Positions 6,624-14,289 of a DNA stretch of 16,086 nt are shown here, piece after piece (position 1 is the stretch's first letter; each line of letters starts with the position of its first letter). The stretch spans positions 1 to 16,086 of the forward strand of contig JAEZKE010000099.1 of NCBI GenBank assembly GCA_023436175.1. Reading direction: 5' to 3'. Below the pieces are notes generated by a model. It ran no database searches. It was not told the DNA's origin and worked only from the letters and a program-made list of their open reading frames with translations. Source of the stretch: Methanobacteriota archaeon (GTDB lineage: Archaea > Methanobacteriota > Methanobacteria > Methanobacteriales > Methanobacteriaceae). The translations under genes were made by a program, and so were the position numbers.

Positions 6624-7025
6624 ATGTCGGATACAACAATTTTGATTGTTGAAGATGAAGCCATGAATGCAATGAATCTCCAAAATTGGTTTGAGTTTTG
6701 GGGATATAGCGCCCCTCTCATAGCATGCTCCGAAAAAACAGCTCTTAAAAAAGTGCAAGAAATAAAAGTGGACTTAGCACTCATAAATATAGAACTTGAA
6801 AATATGGATGGCCGAATAAATTTTGCTAAAAAAATAGCTGATAATTTTGATACAGCCATTGTATATATAACACCCTATTTCAATAATGAAATTATGCAGC
6901 ATATGAGGGCTACAAAACCATATGGATATATATTAAAACCTTTTGAAGAAAATCAATTTAAATATACAGTTGAAAATGCTCTTTATAAGAGGAAAATATA
7001 CCGAAGGTTTATTGCAAGTAAATAA
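6624..7025 (+). CDS. stand-alone response-regulator receiver protein with Asn at the phospho-acceptor position
   Basis: A single receiver (CheY-like) domain of 133 residues with no output domain, a common form in methanogens, where many partner with PAS-containing histidine kinases. The acidic pair appears as VEDE (E10, D11), the conserved switch Thr in IVYITPYF, and the conserved Lys in YGYILKPFEE. The phospho-acceptor position, normally the Asp in a MDI-type strand, reads DLALINIELENMDG: residue 55 is Asn (codon aat). The domain probably cannot be phosphorylated in the normal way and may work as a constitutive or ligand-type pseudo-receiver. ATG 6624 is preceded by GGAG at 6610-6613. It is alone, convergent with cofG, and shares an AT-rich terminator with it. 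Confidence 0.9.
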   Translation: MSDTTILIVEDEAMNAMNLQNWFEFWGYSAPLIACSEKTALKKVQEIKVDLALINIELENMDGRINFAKKIADNFDTAIVYITPYFNNEIMQHMRATKPYGYILKPFEENQFKYTVENALYKRKIYRRFIASK

Positions 7026-7035
7026 ATGGAAAAAC

Positions 7036-7069
7036 AAAAAATAATTATTTTTTTTCTTTTTATTTTTTT
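7036..7069. terminator. bidirectional oligo-T terminator between response regulator and cofG
   Basis: A perfect 18-base palindrome, AAAAAATAATTATTTTTT (7036-7053), runs into further T-rich sequence to 7069. The genes on both sides converge here with only 46 bases between stop codons. Each strand therefore presents long T runs just after its stop, the usual archaeal termination signal. Confidence 0.65.
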
Positions 7070-7071
7070 AT

Positions 7072-8151
7072 TTAGAATGAATTAATCTTTTCCAGAATCC
7101 TATCACTTAAAAATTCAGAGGATATAAAATTAGGATACACTGGAAGTCTTTCGTCTAAAGATAATCCCATTTCTTCTGTCATTTTTTTAAGATCTTCTAA
7201 TTCTGGCCAGGGTGCTTCTGGATTTACGAAGTCTTTTGTAATTGGTGAGACTCCGCCCCAGTCATCAGCGCCTGCAAGGAGGAATACCTGCGCATTCTGG
7301 TTATTCAAGTTTGGAGGGACTTGAACTCCAGTATTAGGGAATAAAAGCCGGGTTACAGCAACCATTTTTATCATTTCAATTACAGAAGGTTCCTTCCATG
7401 ATTCCATGGGGATACCTGGTTTTGGCTTGAAATTTTGGATAATTATCTCCTGAATATGGCCGTATTTATCATTCATACGTTTTATTTCAAGGAGTGATTC
7501 AGCTCTTTCTTCTATTGTTTCTCCTATTCCAATAAGAAGTCCTGTTGTAAATGGAATGTTCAATTTTCCAGCATCTTCAATTGTTTTAATCCTTAACTTT
7601 GGATCTTTTCCAGGACTTTTCTCATGCACAATTGTCTTCATAAGTCGTGCACTTGTATTTTCAAGCATTAAACCCATGGATGCGTTTACTTCCTTTAACA
7701 TCCTCATTTCTTTTTTTCTTAATACTCCTGGATTACTGTGGGGTAAAAGCCCAGTATTTTTTAAGGTTTCCTCACAGATAAAATAAAGATAATCAACCAT
7801 ACTTGAATATCCTTTATCCTCAAGCGCTGTTTTCACTTCAGATGTTTCTTCAGGACGTTCTCCAAAGGTAAAGAGAGCTTCTCTACATTTATATTTATCT
7901 GCTTTCTTTAAAGTATTAAAGATTTCTGGATAATTCATTAAAATTCGTGCTTCTTTATTATCTGGAGTTTTTTTAAAGGTACAGTATCCACATTCATTTC
8001 TGCATATATCTGTAAGAGGTAAAAAAACATTTTTTGAATAAGTAATTACATCTGTACTTCTTTTTGACTCTGCATTAGAAATTAAAGATAGAATATTTTT
8101 ACCTTTTGCATTTAAAAGGGATATTATTTCATCTTTTGAGTATTCAGACAT
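7072..8151 (-). CDS. cofG: 7,8-didemethyl-8-hydroxy-5-deazariboflavin synthase subunit CofG
   Basis: Radical SAM enzyme that works with CofH to make the deazaflavin chromophore (Fo) of coenzyme F420, the hydride carrier of methanogenesis. The [4Fe-4S]-binding CxxxCxxC motif reads CRNECGYCTF (Cys at about 50, 54, 57), following VFLPLTDI as in other CofG proteins; FTFGERPEE, LPHSNPG, ENTS, HEKSPGKDPKLR and GLLIGIGET are all family-like, and the C-terminal NPEAPWPELEDL is typical. The frame opens at 8163. ATG 8151 is preferred: GGAAGAT lies just before it, and a TATA box at 8191-8199 would start the mRNA near 8168. It has its own promoter despite lying 70 bases after the unknown gene of the mptA operon. 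Confidence 0.95.
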   Translation of the reverse strand: MSEYSKDEIISLLNAKGKNILSLISNAESKRSTDVITYSKNVFLPLTDICRNECGYCTFKKTPDNKEARILMNYPEIFNTLKKADKYKCREALFTFGERPEETSEVKTALEDKGYSSMVDYLYFICEETLKNTGLLPHSNPGVLRKKEMRMLKEVNASMGLMLENTSARLMKTIVHEKSPGKDPKLRIKTIEDAGKLNIPFTTGLLIGIGETIEERAESLLEIKRMNDKYGHIQEIIIQNFKPKPGIPMESWKEPSVIEMIKMVAVTRLLFPNTGVQVPPNLNNQNAQVFLLAGADDWGGVSPITKDFVNPEAPWPELEDLKKMTEEMGLSLDERLPVYPNFISSEFLSDRILEKINSF

Positions 8152-8190
8152 ATTATCTTCCATTTAGTTGGTAAAAATAGTAATTTGAAA

Positions 8191-8199
8191 GTTTATAAA
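8191..8199 (-). promoter_or_regulatory. TATA box of cofG
   Basis: The minus strand reads TTTATAAAC after a T run. Start is expected near 8168, giving a 17-base leader to ATG 8151. This indicates cofG can be transcribed independently of the upstream mptA pair. Confidence 0.5.
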
Positions 8200-8221
8200 A
8201 AAAGGTAGTATGTTGAAGCTA

Positions 8222-8656
8222 TTATTCTATGTTTGCAGCGACAACTTCAACAAATTGTGGGCCTATCCCACTTTTATCTTTCCATGTAACGATAAAGGTT
8301 CCAACATTATCAATGAGACCTAAGGTATATGCCACATTACAATTCATAGCTTCTAAAGATTCTTTGAGCCGATAAACTCCAGTAACATCAGTTTCAGCCG
8401 AAATATTAACGCTTTCCCGTATTCTTTCGTCCATTATTCCGATGATGTTTCCACCTTCTTCAGAAAACATATCTATCTGGCGTGCACCGAGATTTTTTAA
8501 AAGATTTAAAAGAACCGTATCTAGTTCTTCGTTAAATTGCTTTCTTGACATTCCTCTTACAATGAGAATGTTATCTGCATCTATAGCTGGTTTTGATCCA
8601 TGGAATGCTTCTAAATCGCCCATTATTTGGCCTGCAATTTTGTGTATTGGTTTCAC
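8222..8656 (-). CDS. conserved-looking protein of unknown function between mptA and cofG (possibly DUF2120)
   Basis: A soluble, acidic protein of about 144 residues that I do not recognise with confidence; it may belong to the archaeal DUF2120 group, but that is from memory. Visible stretches are KPIHKIAGQIMGDLEAFHGS, DADNILIVRGMSRKQF, MFSEEGGNIIGIMDER, DVTGVYRLKESLEAMNC and GTFIVTWKDKSGIGPQFVEVV; the mixed alpha/beta pattern has no membrane segment or Cys cluster. An ATG at 8686 overlaps the mptA stop (ATGA), which would give 154 residues. GTG 8656 has a far stronger SD (GGGAGGAT, 5-base spacing) and is preferred. Either way it is tightly coupled to mptA and probably co-transcribed, suggesting a role near methanopterin or F420 metabolism. 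That role is inferred from position only. Confidence 0.85.
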   Translation of the reverse strand: MKPIHKIAGQIMGDLEAFHGSKPAIDADNILIVRGMSRKQFNEELDTVLLNLLKNLGARQIDMFSEEGGNIIGIMDERIRESVNISAETDVTGVYRLKESLEAMNCNVAYTLGLIDNVGTFIVTWKDKSGIGPQFVEVVAANIE

Positions 8657-8682
8657 TAAATATCCTCCCAAAAACAATGATC

Positions 8683-9660
8683 TCATTTACAAACTGATTT
8701 AACGGAATGATTATTTTCTTCGATACCTTCAATTTCGTACTTAAGTTCGCCTAACATCGCAACTTTTTCTGCAAACGCGTTATGTCGATGTATACTTTCT
8801 TCATTTATCTGTCTTACAGTTACCAGTGTGTCATCTGGAAGATGAGAGTATTCATTCACGATCTTTTGCACCATATTTCTTACGCAGTCTTCAACAAACA
8901 TTGGATGTTCATGTGCATGAACCACAACTGCATTTTCATCAGATCTTTTAAGAAGTTCACATACTGGAGAACTCATTGAATCTTCTATGATCCTTATAAG
9001 GTCCTCACCTCGGATCATATGCTGTTCTGGGACTTCTATCATGATCATTCCTCTGCCTCTCTGGTTATGTGATGCGAGAGATACAGTATTTAAGACTTTT
9101 TCAGTTGTTTCTTCATCTAAAAACTCAAGAAGCTTTTGTCTGGAACTTTCTTTTATAGATTCCTGTGCACAAGGGCATGCTGTCATTCCAACAACCTCAG
9201 CGCCAATCATCCTTCTTATTACAACTTTATCTCCATCTCTGTAACCGCTGGCATCTGCCATGATTTTGGTCATTTCCTGAGTTTTCATTTTTGTAACAGG
9301 AGATTTTTTCACAAACATGAAATCGCTTTTCATGCTTACTTCTGCCCTTCTTGCGTATTTGTGTTTCTTAAGAAGAAGACTTACTATTTCAGCGCATACA
9401 TTTTCTATTTCAACTGCTGTGCTTTCCATAGCTTCTTCAAGAACTTCGCTAATAGCCTCTGGGTTCCTGGACATATGGATCCCTCTCTGCTTACTTGGAA
9501 GATCTACAAAGGCGTCGAAGGTAGGTAAAAGTACTATGGGTCTTTTCCCTTCTCTTTCAATTTTTAAAAGTTTTTTAACCCCGCTAACTCCGACCCTTGT
9601 AAGATGTACAGGGATAGTGGGTTCTTTATCTTGTGTGTCTGGAAAACATGTGATAGACAA
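8683..9660 (-). CDS. mptA: GTP cyclohydrolase MptA (methanopterin biosynthesis)
   Basis: Fe(II)-dependent GTP cyclohydrolase of the MptA/FolE2 type, converting GTP to 7,8-dihydroneopterin 2',3'-cyclic phosphate, the first step towards tetrahydromethanopterin. Family hallmarks from the N-terminus are CFPDTQDKEPTIPVHLTRVGV, LLPTFDAFVDLPSKQRGIHMSRNPE, a central ACPCAQ, SHNQRGRGMI, and near the end HAHEHPMFVEDCVRNM and NEESIHRHNAFAE. These contain the His, Cys and Glu residues used for metal and substrate binding in the family. The frame opens at TTG 9729, but TTG 9660 has a near-perfect SD (GGGGTGA, 5-base gap) and puts PDTQD at the normal distance from the N-terminus (325 residues). It overlaps the next gene by an ATGA if the latter starts at 8686. 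First gene of the cofactor cluster. Confidence 0.95.
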   Translation of the reverse strand: MSITCFPDTQDKEPTIPVHLTRVGVSGVKKLLKIEREGKRPIVLLPTFDAFVDLPSKQRGIHMSRNPEAISEVLEEAMESTAVEIENVCAEIVSLLLKKHKYARRAEVSMKSDFMFVKKSPVTKMKTQEMTKIMADASGYRDGDKVVIRRMIGAEVVGMTACPCAQESIKESSRQKLLEFLDEETTEKVLNTVSLASHNQRGRGMIMIEVPEQHMIRGEDLIRIIEDSMSSPVCELLKRSDENAVVVHAHEHPMFVEDCVRNMVQKIVNEYSHLPDDTLVTVRQINEESIHRHNAFAEKVAMLGELKYEIEGIEENNHSVKSVCK

Positions 9661-9665
9661 ATTTT

Positions 9666-9672
9666 TCACCCC
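9666..9672 (-). promoter_or_regulatory. ribosome binding site deciding the mptA TTG start
   Basis: The minus strand reads GGGGTGA, containing GGTGA complementary to the 3' end of archaeal 16S rRNA. It lies 5 bases before TTG 9660. The longer frame (TTG 9729) has no comparable signal. TATA-like sequences at 9688-9706 (TTTAAAAATAC and ATTTAAGC on the minus strand) would place transcription start just before this site. Confidence 0.55.
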
Positions 9673-9729
9673 GATTAAATAATCTTTAGTATTTTTAAAG
9701 CTTAAATGTTTAACTAAATCATAAATCAA

Positions 9730-10024
9730 CTAATTATTAGTAATACTTAACGTGCTAATGTTTAGTAAATCTAAATTGATAATCAATTTTTTGTATCTTT
9801 AATTTTTAAATTATTTATAATTTTAAATAATGGTCAACTGATTTATAAAGGTAATTAAATGATCATTAAATCTTTACTAAAACCATTTTCCTAGTAAATA
9901 AAAGTAAATTAAATGATGAAGCACATAAAAAAATGTTTTAAATGGAGCATATCATCTATTCATATTTTAACTTTATCTCTCAAAACCAAGTTTTTGGCTT
10001 ATAATCCTTGATTTTAAAATAAAA
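9730..10024. other. AT-rich spacer with small hairpins
   Basis: About 300 bases without a credible gene. AAATTGA/TCAATTT (9773-9779, 9783-9789) forms a 7-bp hairpin with a TAA loop, followed on the plus strand by a T run. TTTACTA/TAGTAAA (9873-9879, 9892-9898) forms another with a 12-base loop, about 25 bases after a TTTATAAA (9842-9849). CCAA/TTGG (9986-9997) with TTTTG after it on the minus strand may terminate the gene ending at 10025. An 11-codon ORF behind AAAGG at 9860 is too short to support. Confidence 0.4.
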
Positions 10025-10705
10025 TTAAACATTAATTATTATATTTTTAAATTCTTCTGGTGTGATGTCCTTTAAATTATTTGAAGTTACCACATTTGCA
10101 TTATAAATTTCTTCTGCACGTTTACCCAGAAGTTCACTTGCTTTGTCTGATTCAACAATTACTAAAATCTTTTCTAAGTTAAGACTGCTCATTTTTCTAT
10201 TGATATCATTTTTTACGTGTTCTATTTTCTTTGAAATTGCACCTAGTGCGGCATCAGGAATTTTAGGGTTGATGATTTTCATATCTTCTACTTCAAGGGG
10301 TACACCTGCAACAAGTATCTGCTGGGCATCAACTCCGAATTTGGATATCATTTTTCTAAAGTTTCCTTTACTTGTTAAAATTAAAAGGCCTTCAGATAAT
10401 TTTTTAATCTCTTCTTCAATGCTTTCTTTTTCAATGACTCCAAAATTCATCAGCATGCCGTCTATTTCATTCCTCACACTTAAGATTTTCCCGCAGAATA
10501 GGCCTGCATCATGTTCGTTGAGTTTGTGAGATGGTCTGCTGGAATAGATAAATTCCTCAGCTTCAATTAGTTCATTTAAAATTTTTCCAAAGAGTTCAAC
10601 ATCTATATTTCCTTCTTTTGGCGTTTTAAATTTTTCACCTGCGGTTTTAGATTTTCCTGCTTCTTCAATTAGTAATTGGGCCTGATGAAGTCTAAGTTTT
10701 TCCAT
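10025..10705 (-). CDS. uncharacterised archaeal protein (possibly DUF2100)
   Basis: A soluble protein of about 226 residues with no family I can name with certainty; methanogen proteins called DUF2100 are a possible match from memory. The N-terminal half is helical and charged (EKLRLHQAQLLIEEAGKSK, then ELFGKILNELIEAEEFIYSSRPSHKLNEHDAGLFCGKI), followed by GLLILTSKGNFRKMISKFGVDAQQILVAGVPLEVEDMKIINP. The last third (NLEKILVIVESDKASELLGKRAEEIYNANVV) looks like a Rossmann-like or Toprim-like beta-alpha segment. There is no signal peptide or membrane segment. ATG 10705 has a strong SD, GGTGAT, 4 bases upstream; the longer frame begins at a GTG inside that SD and is unlikely. It is a single gene between spacers on the minus strand. 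Confidence 0.82.
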   Translation of the reverse strand: MEKLRLHQAQLLIEEAGKSKTAGEKFKTPKEGNIDVELFGKILNELIEAEEFIYSSRPSHKLNEHDAGLFCGKILSVRNEIDGMLMNFGVIEKESIEEEIKKLSEGLLILTSKGNFRKMISKFGVDAQQILVAGVPLEVEDMKIINPKIPDAALGAISKKIEHVKNDINRKMSSLNLEKILVIVESDKASELLGKRAEEIYNANVVTSNNLKDITPEEFKNIIINV

Positions 10706-10805
10706 AAATATCACCGTTAATTAAATTCATAATAGGGAAAATAATTCTTTGCATGTAGTATCTTTTAACTTTTATTTTATATTTCCTCATTGGTTAGTAT
10801 AAGAC

Positions 10806-11834
10806 CTAAAATTCATAAAATGGCGAAAATATATCTTTTATTTTATTAAATGTATTTTTTGTACTTTCTAAAACTTTCAGTTCCTGTTTATAATTATAAT
10901 GACTTATATTATTATTTAATGCATTCATCATTTTAACGTTACACCTTGAAAGAATGTTTAGATTGTATCCTCCTTCTAAAATTAAAGATAGTGATCCTGC
11001 GATGTTCATCATTTTATTTGTTATATATTCATAGAATTCATCAGTAAGATATAGACTTGAAAGAGGATCATCTGCATGCCCATCAAAACCCACATCCATA
11101 AAATAAAAGTCTGCATTAAATTTAGAAGCGGCAGGTTCAAGAATTTTATCTAAAATATAAATATAATCATCTGTGGTTGAGCCTGGTGCCATAGGAATGT
11201 TTAGATTACAGCCTTCACCATTACCTGTACCAATTTCTTCTACAAATCCATCCCCAGGAAATAAAGTTCTTGGATTTTGATGAATGGAGATATAAAGGAC
11301 ATCGGGATCTCTGTAAAATATTTCAGATGTTCCATTTCCAAAATGGACATCAAAATCAAATATAAAAAATTTTTTAATTTTTCGTTCATGCCGTAGATAT
11401 TCTAAAGCTATGGCCAGGTTATTAAATATACAAAATCCCATAGATTTATTTGCTGTTGCGTGGTGTCCCGGAGGCCTTAAAAGCCCATATGCATTTTTGT
11501 ATCCATTTAAAACTAAATCAACCGTTTTGATTGCGCCGCCGGCTGCAAGTTTTGCAATTTCATAAGTTTCAGGGGATGCAAATGTGTCGTAATCTATGTA
11601 TCCTCCCCCATTCTGACAGAAGGATTTAATGTATTCGACATGAGTCCTGGAGTGAACCCTTAAAATATCTTCTTTTGTTGCAGTTTGAGGACAAATACAA
11701 TGGATTTTATTGAGGATACCTTCCTTTTTAAAAGAATTAATTATAGCGTTTAAACGTTCCTTATTTTCAGGATGATTTCCAGTATCATGCTTTTTATAGT
11801 CTTCGCAGTAGACAAGTGCATTCAACTTAAACAC
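10806..11834 (-). CDS. histone deacetylase-fold hydrolase (AcuC/acetylpolyamine amidohydrolase-like)
   Basis: Zinc-dependent deacetylase of the arginase/HDAC fold, 342 residues, removing acyl groups from lysine side chains or polyamines. The active site looks complete: the tandem His in RPPGHHAT (H124, H125), zinc ligands in FDFDVHFGNGT (D162, H164) and GFDGHADDPL (D251), and the transition-state Tyr in ILEGGYN (Y290). Methanobacteria carry archaeal histones and Alba, possible protein substrates, but acetylated small molecules are equally possible. The start is uncertain: GTG 11834 lies inside the GGTG that could be an SD, while TTG 11825 has that GGTG about 6 bases upstream; the protein changes by only 3 residues. 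It follows the Cys-rich gene by 7 bases and is probably co-transcribed with it. Confidence 0.93.
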   Translation of the reverse strand: MFKLNALVYCEDYKKHDTGNHPENKERLNAIINSFKKEGILNKIHCICPQTATKEDILRVHSRTHVEYIKSFCQNGGGYIDYDTFASPETYEIAKLAAGGAIKTVDLVLNGYKNAYGLLRPPGHHATANKSMGFCIFNNLAIALEYLRHERKIKKFFIFDFDVHFGNGTSEIFYRDPDVLYISIHQNPRTLFPGDGFVEEIGTGNGEGCNLNIPMAPGSTTDDYIYILDKILEPAASKFNADFYFMDVGFDGHADDPLSSLYLTDEFYEYITNKMMNIAGSLSLILEGGYNLNILSRCNVKMMNALNNNISHYNYKQELKVLESTKNTFNKIKDIFSPFYEF

Positions 11835-11841
11835 CTATTTA

Positions 11842-12147
11842 TCATATTTTTATTATATACAGTTCGTCACGTCTTTCTAATTCTCTGCCTTTTGAACAAT
11901 AGAATGAAAATTTCAGGTTATATTTTTGGTGTATGCTGCAATTTTGAGGGCATAAACATGTTTTTTCTTTTACGGGGCATTCACTTTTGCCTAAAATACA
12001 AAAGAGTAGTTCTTTGCTTTTTTTCGTACATGTGTTATAGGTTGGACATTCATGGCAGATACAATCCTTTTTTAATTCTGCAATGAACATATCTCTATCT
12101 GTGCTGCTCATTTTATTTAATTCGTCTTGTAAATCCTCAAATTTCAT
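11842..12147 (-). CDS. small cysteine-rich protein (DUF2769-like)
   Basis: A 101-residue protein with ten cysteines between residues 29 and 84, in closely spaced groups: CICHECPTYNTC, FCILGKSECP, CLCPQNC, and a final YCSKG. The pattern resembles methanogen proteins called DUF2769, presumed to bind zinc or an iron-sulfur cluster; that match is from memory. The N-terminus (MKFEDLQDELNKMSSTDRDMFIAEL) is a short helical segment. GAGAG lies about 5 bases before ATG 12147. It is the first gene of a two-gene unit with the histone deacetylase-fold enzyme (7-base gap), and is divergent from the HIT gene. The link with the deacetylase is inferred from position. Confidence 0.82.
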   Translation of the reverse strand: MKFEDLQDELNKMSSTDRDMFIAELKKDCICHECPTYNTCTKKSKELLFCILGKSECPVKEKTCLCPQNCSIHQKYNLKFSFYCSKGRELERRDELYIIKI

Positions 12148-12255
12148 AATGCTCTCAGGTTATATTTTTGAAATTTGAATGTATTAAATGATACTGTAAA
12201 TTTAATAAAATTTTCATATATCTAATAAAATTAAAATGTGTTAAATTCAGTATAT

Positions 12256-12267
12256 TTTAATATAAAA
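12256..12267 (+). promoter_or_regulatory. TATA box of the HIT-family gene
   Basis: TTTAATATAAAA is centred about 26 bases before ATG 12287, so transcription would start at or next to the ATG (leaderless). AGGA at 12272-12275 is too far upstream and probably would not be in the mRNA. Confidence 0.4.
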
Positions 12268-12286
12268 TGTCAGGAACAGAATAGAT

Positions 12287-12754
12287 ATGGAATGCAAGTA
12301 CTTTGAAAAAGTGAAGAATTATAATTATGGCGATTTAATAGTTGAAACAGAATATTGGCTTATTTTATTGGCCCCTGATCAAAGAAATCTTGGAACATGT
12401 GTTGTAGCTTTAAAAAGGCTTGATGGAGATTTAGCAGGATTAACTAATGATGAATGGCAGGAATTTGGTAAAATTGTTAAAAAATTGGAATATGCACTTA
12501 AAAATGCATTTAATTCAACCATGTTTAACTGGGGCTGCTTGATGAATTCATCGTACCTTAAAGATCATCCAGATCCACATGTACACTGGCACATGATACC
12601 TAGATACAAAGAAAAAACAGAATTTGCTGACCTTACTTTTGAAGATCCATGTTTTGGGTCCAGTACAATGAAAGCAAAAGAAGGTATCCGTAAAGTTGCA
12701 GAAGATGTCCGGATAAAAATCATTAAAGAAATAAAAGATAATCTTGAAATATAA
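12287..12754 (+). CDS. HIT-family protein (nucleotide hydrolase/transferase)
   Basis: Histidine-triad protein of 155 residues; members hydrolyse or transfer nucleoside phosphates such as Ap4A or AMP-lysine. The catalytic triad motif is clear: HPDPHVHWHMIPRY, with H98, H100 and H102 forming H-x-H-x-H. It is preceded by FNWGCLMNSSYLKDHPD, where the family has a conserved Asn and a flexible loop. The N-terminal LIVETEYWLILLAPDQRNLGTCVVALKR is the usual beta-hairpin that packs on the nucleotide. Length is at the upper end for a single HIT domain. ATG 12287 is supported by the TATA position. It converges with the MFS gene with only 7 bases between the stop codons. The substrate is not predictable. 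Confidence 0.9.
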   Translation: MECKYFEKVKNYNYGDLIVETEYWLILLAPDQRNLGTCVVALKRLDGDLAGLTNDEWQEFGKIVKKLEYALKNAFNSTMFNWGCLMNSSYLKDHPDPHVHWHMIPRYKEKTEFADLTFEDPCFGSSTMKAKEGIRKVAEDVRIKIIKEIKDNLEI

Positions 12755-12761
12755 ATTTTAA

Positions 12762-14150
12762 TTAGTTCTCGTTAATTGAATTCTTATTTTTACCCATTAA
12801 AATTAATGCAAATATTGCTGCAAAGCAAACTGCTGTATATACAATGAATGCAACATTTAAACTTTTTAAAAAGGTCATATAATACTGAAATGTTATCTGG
12901 ACATTTCCGAGATACAGGGCAAAAATTAAAAGAACAACGCCCATACTTAGAAGCTGACCCGTAAATACCATTGTTGAAACAGTTGCAGAAGCAGTTCCAT
13001 AAGTTTTTTTGCTTACAGAACTCATACTTGCATTTGTAGCAGGGGATGAAAAAAGGGCCAGTCCTGTTCCAACAAGGATTAATCCAAGAATTATTATATA
13101 TAATTGGGTATTTTCGTTCAAGAAAATAAACAAAGAAAGTCCAATAGTCGTAATGGCCATTCCTATGGCGGTAATTGTGCGAGTTTCAACTTTATTTGAT
13201 ATTCTTCCTGCAAAAGGGGATAAAACAGCTACAGAAAGCGGTTGTAAAACTAATATGATTCCTGCAGCATTTGGACTCAGTAGTTTTAGATATTGGAGGT
13301 AAAGACTTAACAAATAAGTCATTGCAGAAGTTCCAAGATTAATTATTAAGATGGAAATTACTGAAATAGTAAAAAATGTGTTTTTAAAGATGGAAATTCT
13401 TAAGAGGGGATATTTTAATCTATTTTCATATTTTATAAAAATTAGAGTTCCTAAAATGCCAATTAATATTAAATATTTGCCGGTATTTCCATCAGGAAGT
13501 GTGGAAAATCCCCGCATCAATGTTACCATTATGAAAATGAAAATTATAGCGCCTATAAAATCAAAATTTTCTCCTTTACATCCGGCCCATTCTGATTTAA
13601 GCTTTAATAAAATGATTGTTAATATTAAAATGCCAAAGGGGATGTTAAAAATAAAGATAGTTCTCCATCCAAACTGTTGAATTAAAAATCCACCTAATAT
13701 TAAGCCACTGAAAATCCCGGTATACACGGATGTAACATAAATCCCATATGCTTTTCCCCGTTCTCTTTCTTCAAAAGCTGAAGAAATAAGGGCTACTCCT
13801 GTTCCAAAAATCATGGAACAGCCCATGCCCTGTAAAAATACGAATACGAGGAGTAAAATCTCGGAAGGAGTTATTGCAGCAAGAAATGAGGCAAATGTAA
13901 AAATTGTAACTCCATATGCAAATATCTTTTTTCTGCCATGTATATCTGCTAATCTTCCAAAGGGGAGTATAAGTGCCGCGTTGGCTAAAATGAATACAGT
14001 TGGGATCCAGCTTAATAGAATTGCATTTAAAGCAAAGTCTGCACCAATGGATGGAATGGCGATATTTAGAGAAGTTCCCATAAATGGCACAAGGAAAGAG
14101 CCAAGTGCCACAGTAATTAAAACAATGTTTTTAAGCTCATTATCTTTCAT
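12762..14150 (-). CDS. MFS transporter, DHA2 (EmrB/QacA) drug-export type
   Basis: Proton-coupled membrane exporter of 462 residues with about 13-14 hydrophobic segments, matching the 14-helix DHA2 branch of the major facilitator superfamily. The loop 2-3 signature GRLADIHGRKKIF (residues 65-77) is intact. The antiporter motif C region (GIFSGLILGGFLIQQFGWRTIFIFNIPFG) follows in helices 5-6. The N-terminal VALGSFLVPFMGTSLNIAIPSI is the usual first helix with the D/N-x-A-x-P-x-I element. No partner membrane-fusion gene is nearby, as expected in an archaeon without an outer membrane. ATG 14150 has only a weak upstream GGAAA. Substrates (drugs, bile-salt-like compounds, metabolites) cannot be told from sequence. 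Single gene, convergent with the HIT gene. Confidence 0.93.
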   Translation of the reverse strand: MKDNELKNIVLITVALGSFLVPFMGTSLNIAIPSIGADFALNAILLSWIPTVFILANAALILPFGRLADIHGRKKIFAYGVTIFTFASFLAAITPSEILLLVFVFLQGMGCSMIFGTGVALISSAFEERERGKAYGIYVTSVYTGIFSGLILGGFLIQQFGWRTIFIFNIPFGILILTIILLKLKSEWAGCKGENFDFIGAIIFIFIMVTLMRGFSTLPDGNTGKYLILIGILGTLIFIKYENRLKYPLLRISIFKNTFFTISVISILIINLGTSAMTYLLSLYLQYLKLLSPNAAGIILVLQPLSVAVLSPFAGRISNKVETRTITAIGMAITTIGLSLFIFLNENTQLYIIILGLILVGTGLALFSSPATNASMSSVSKKTYGTASATVSTMVFTGQLLSMGVVLLIFALYLGNVQITFQYYMTFLKSLNVAFIVYTAVCFAAIFALILMGKNKNSINEN

Positions 14151-14289
14151 TTTATATTTTCCGAACTAATTTACCATAATTTAAATGCATTTTTAGATTT
14201 TACCTGTAGCTTTAAGCCTTTAAATGAAATTATAACTTTCATTATATCTCATTCATAATTTGTATAACAAATTAATTAATATTTTCTAT

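Noticed and set aside
8782..9682. Several plus-strand frames of 65-130 codons opposite mptA
   Set aside because: All are antisense to a well-conserved enzyme, have skewed Cys/His/Phe composition, and lack start signals.
9851..9896. 11-codon ORF behind AAAGG in the spacer upstream of mptA
   Set aside because: Too short to support, and overlaps a hairpin.
9914..9921. ATGATGA resembling a C/D-box sRNA C box
   Set aside because: No CTGA D box at a suitable distance and no C'/D' pair.
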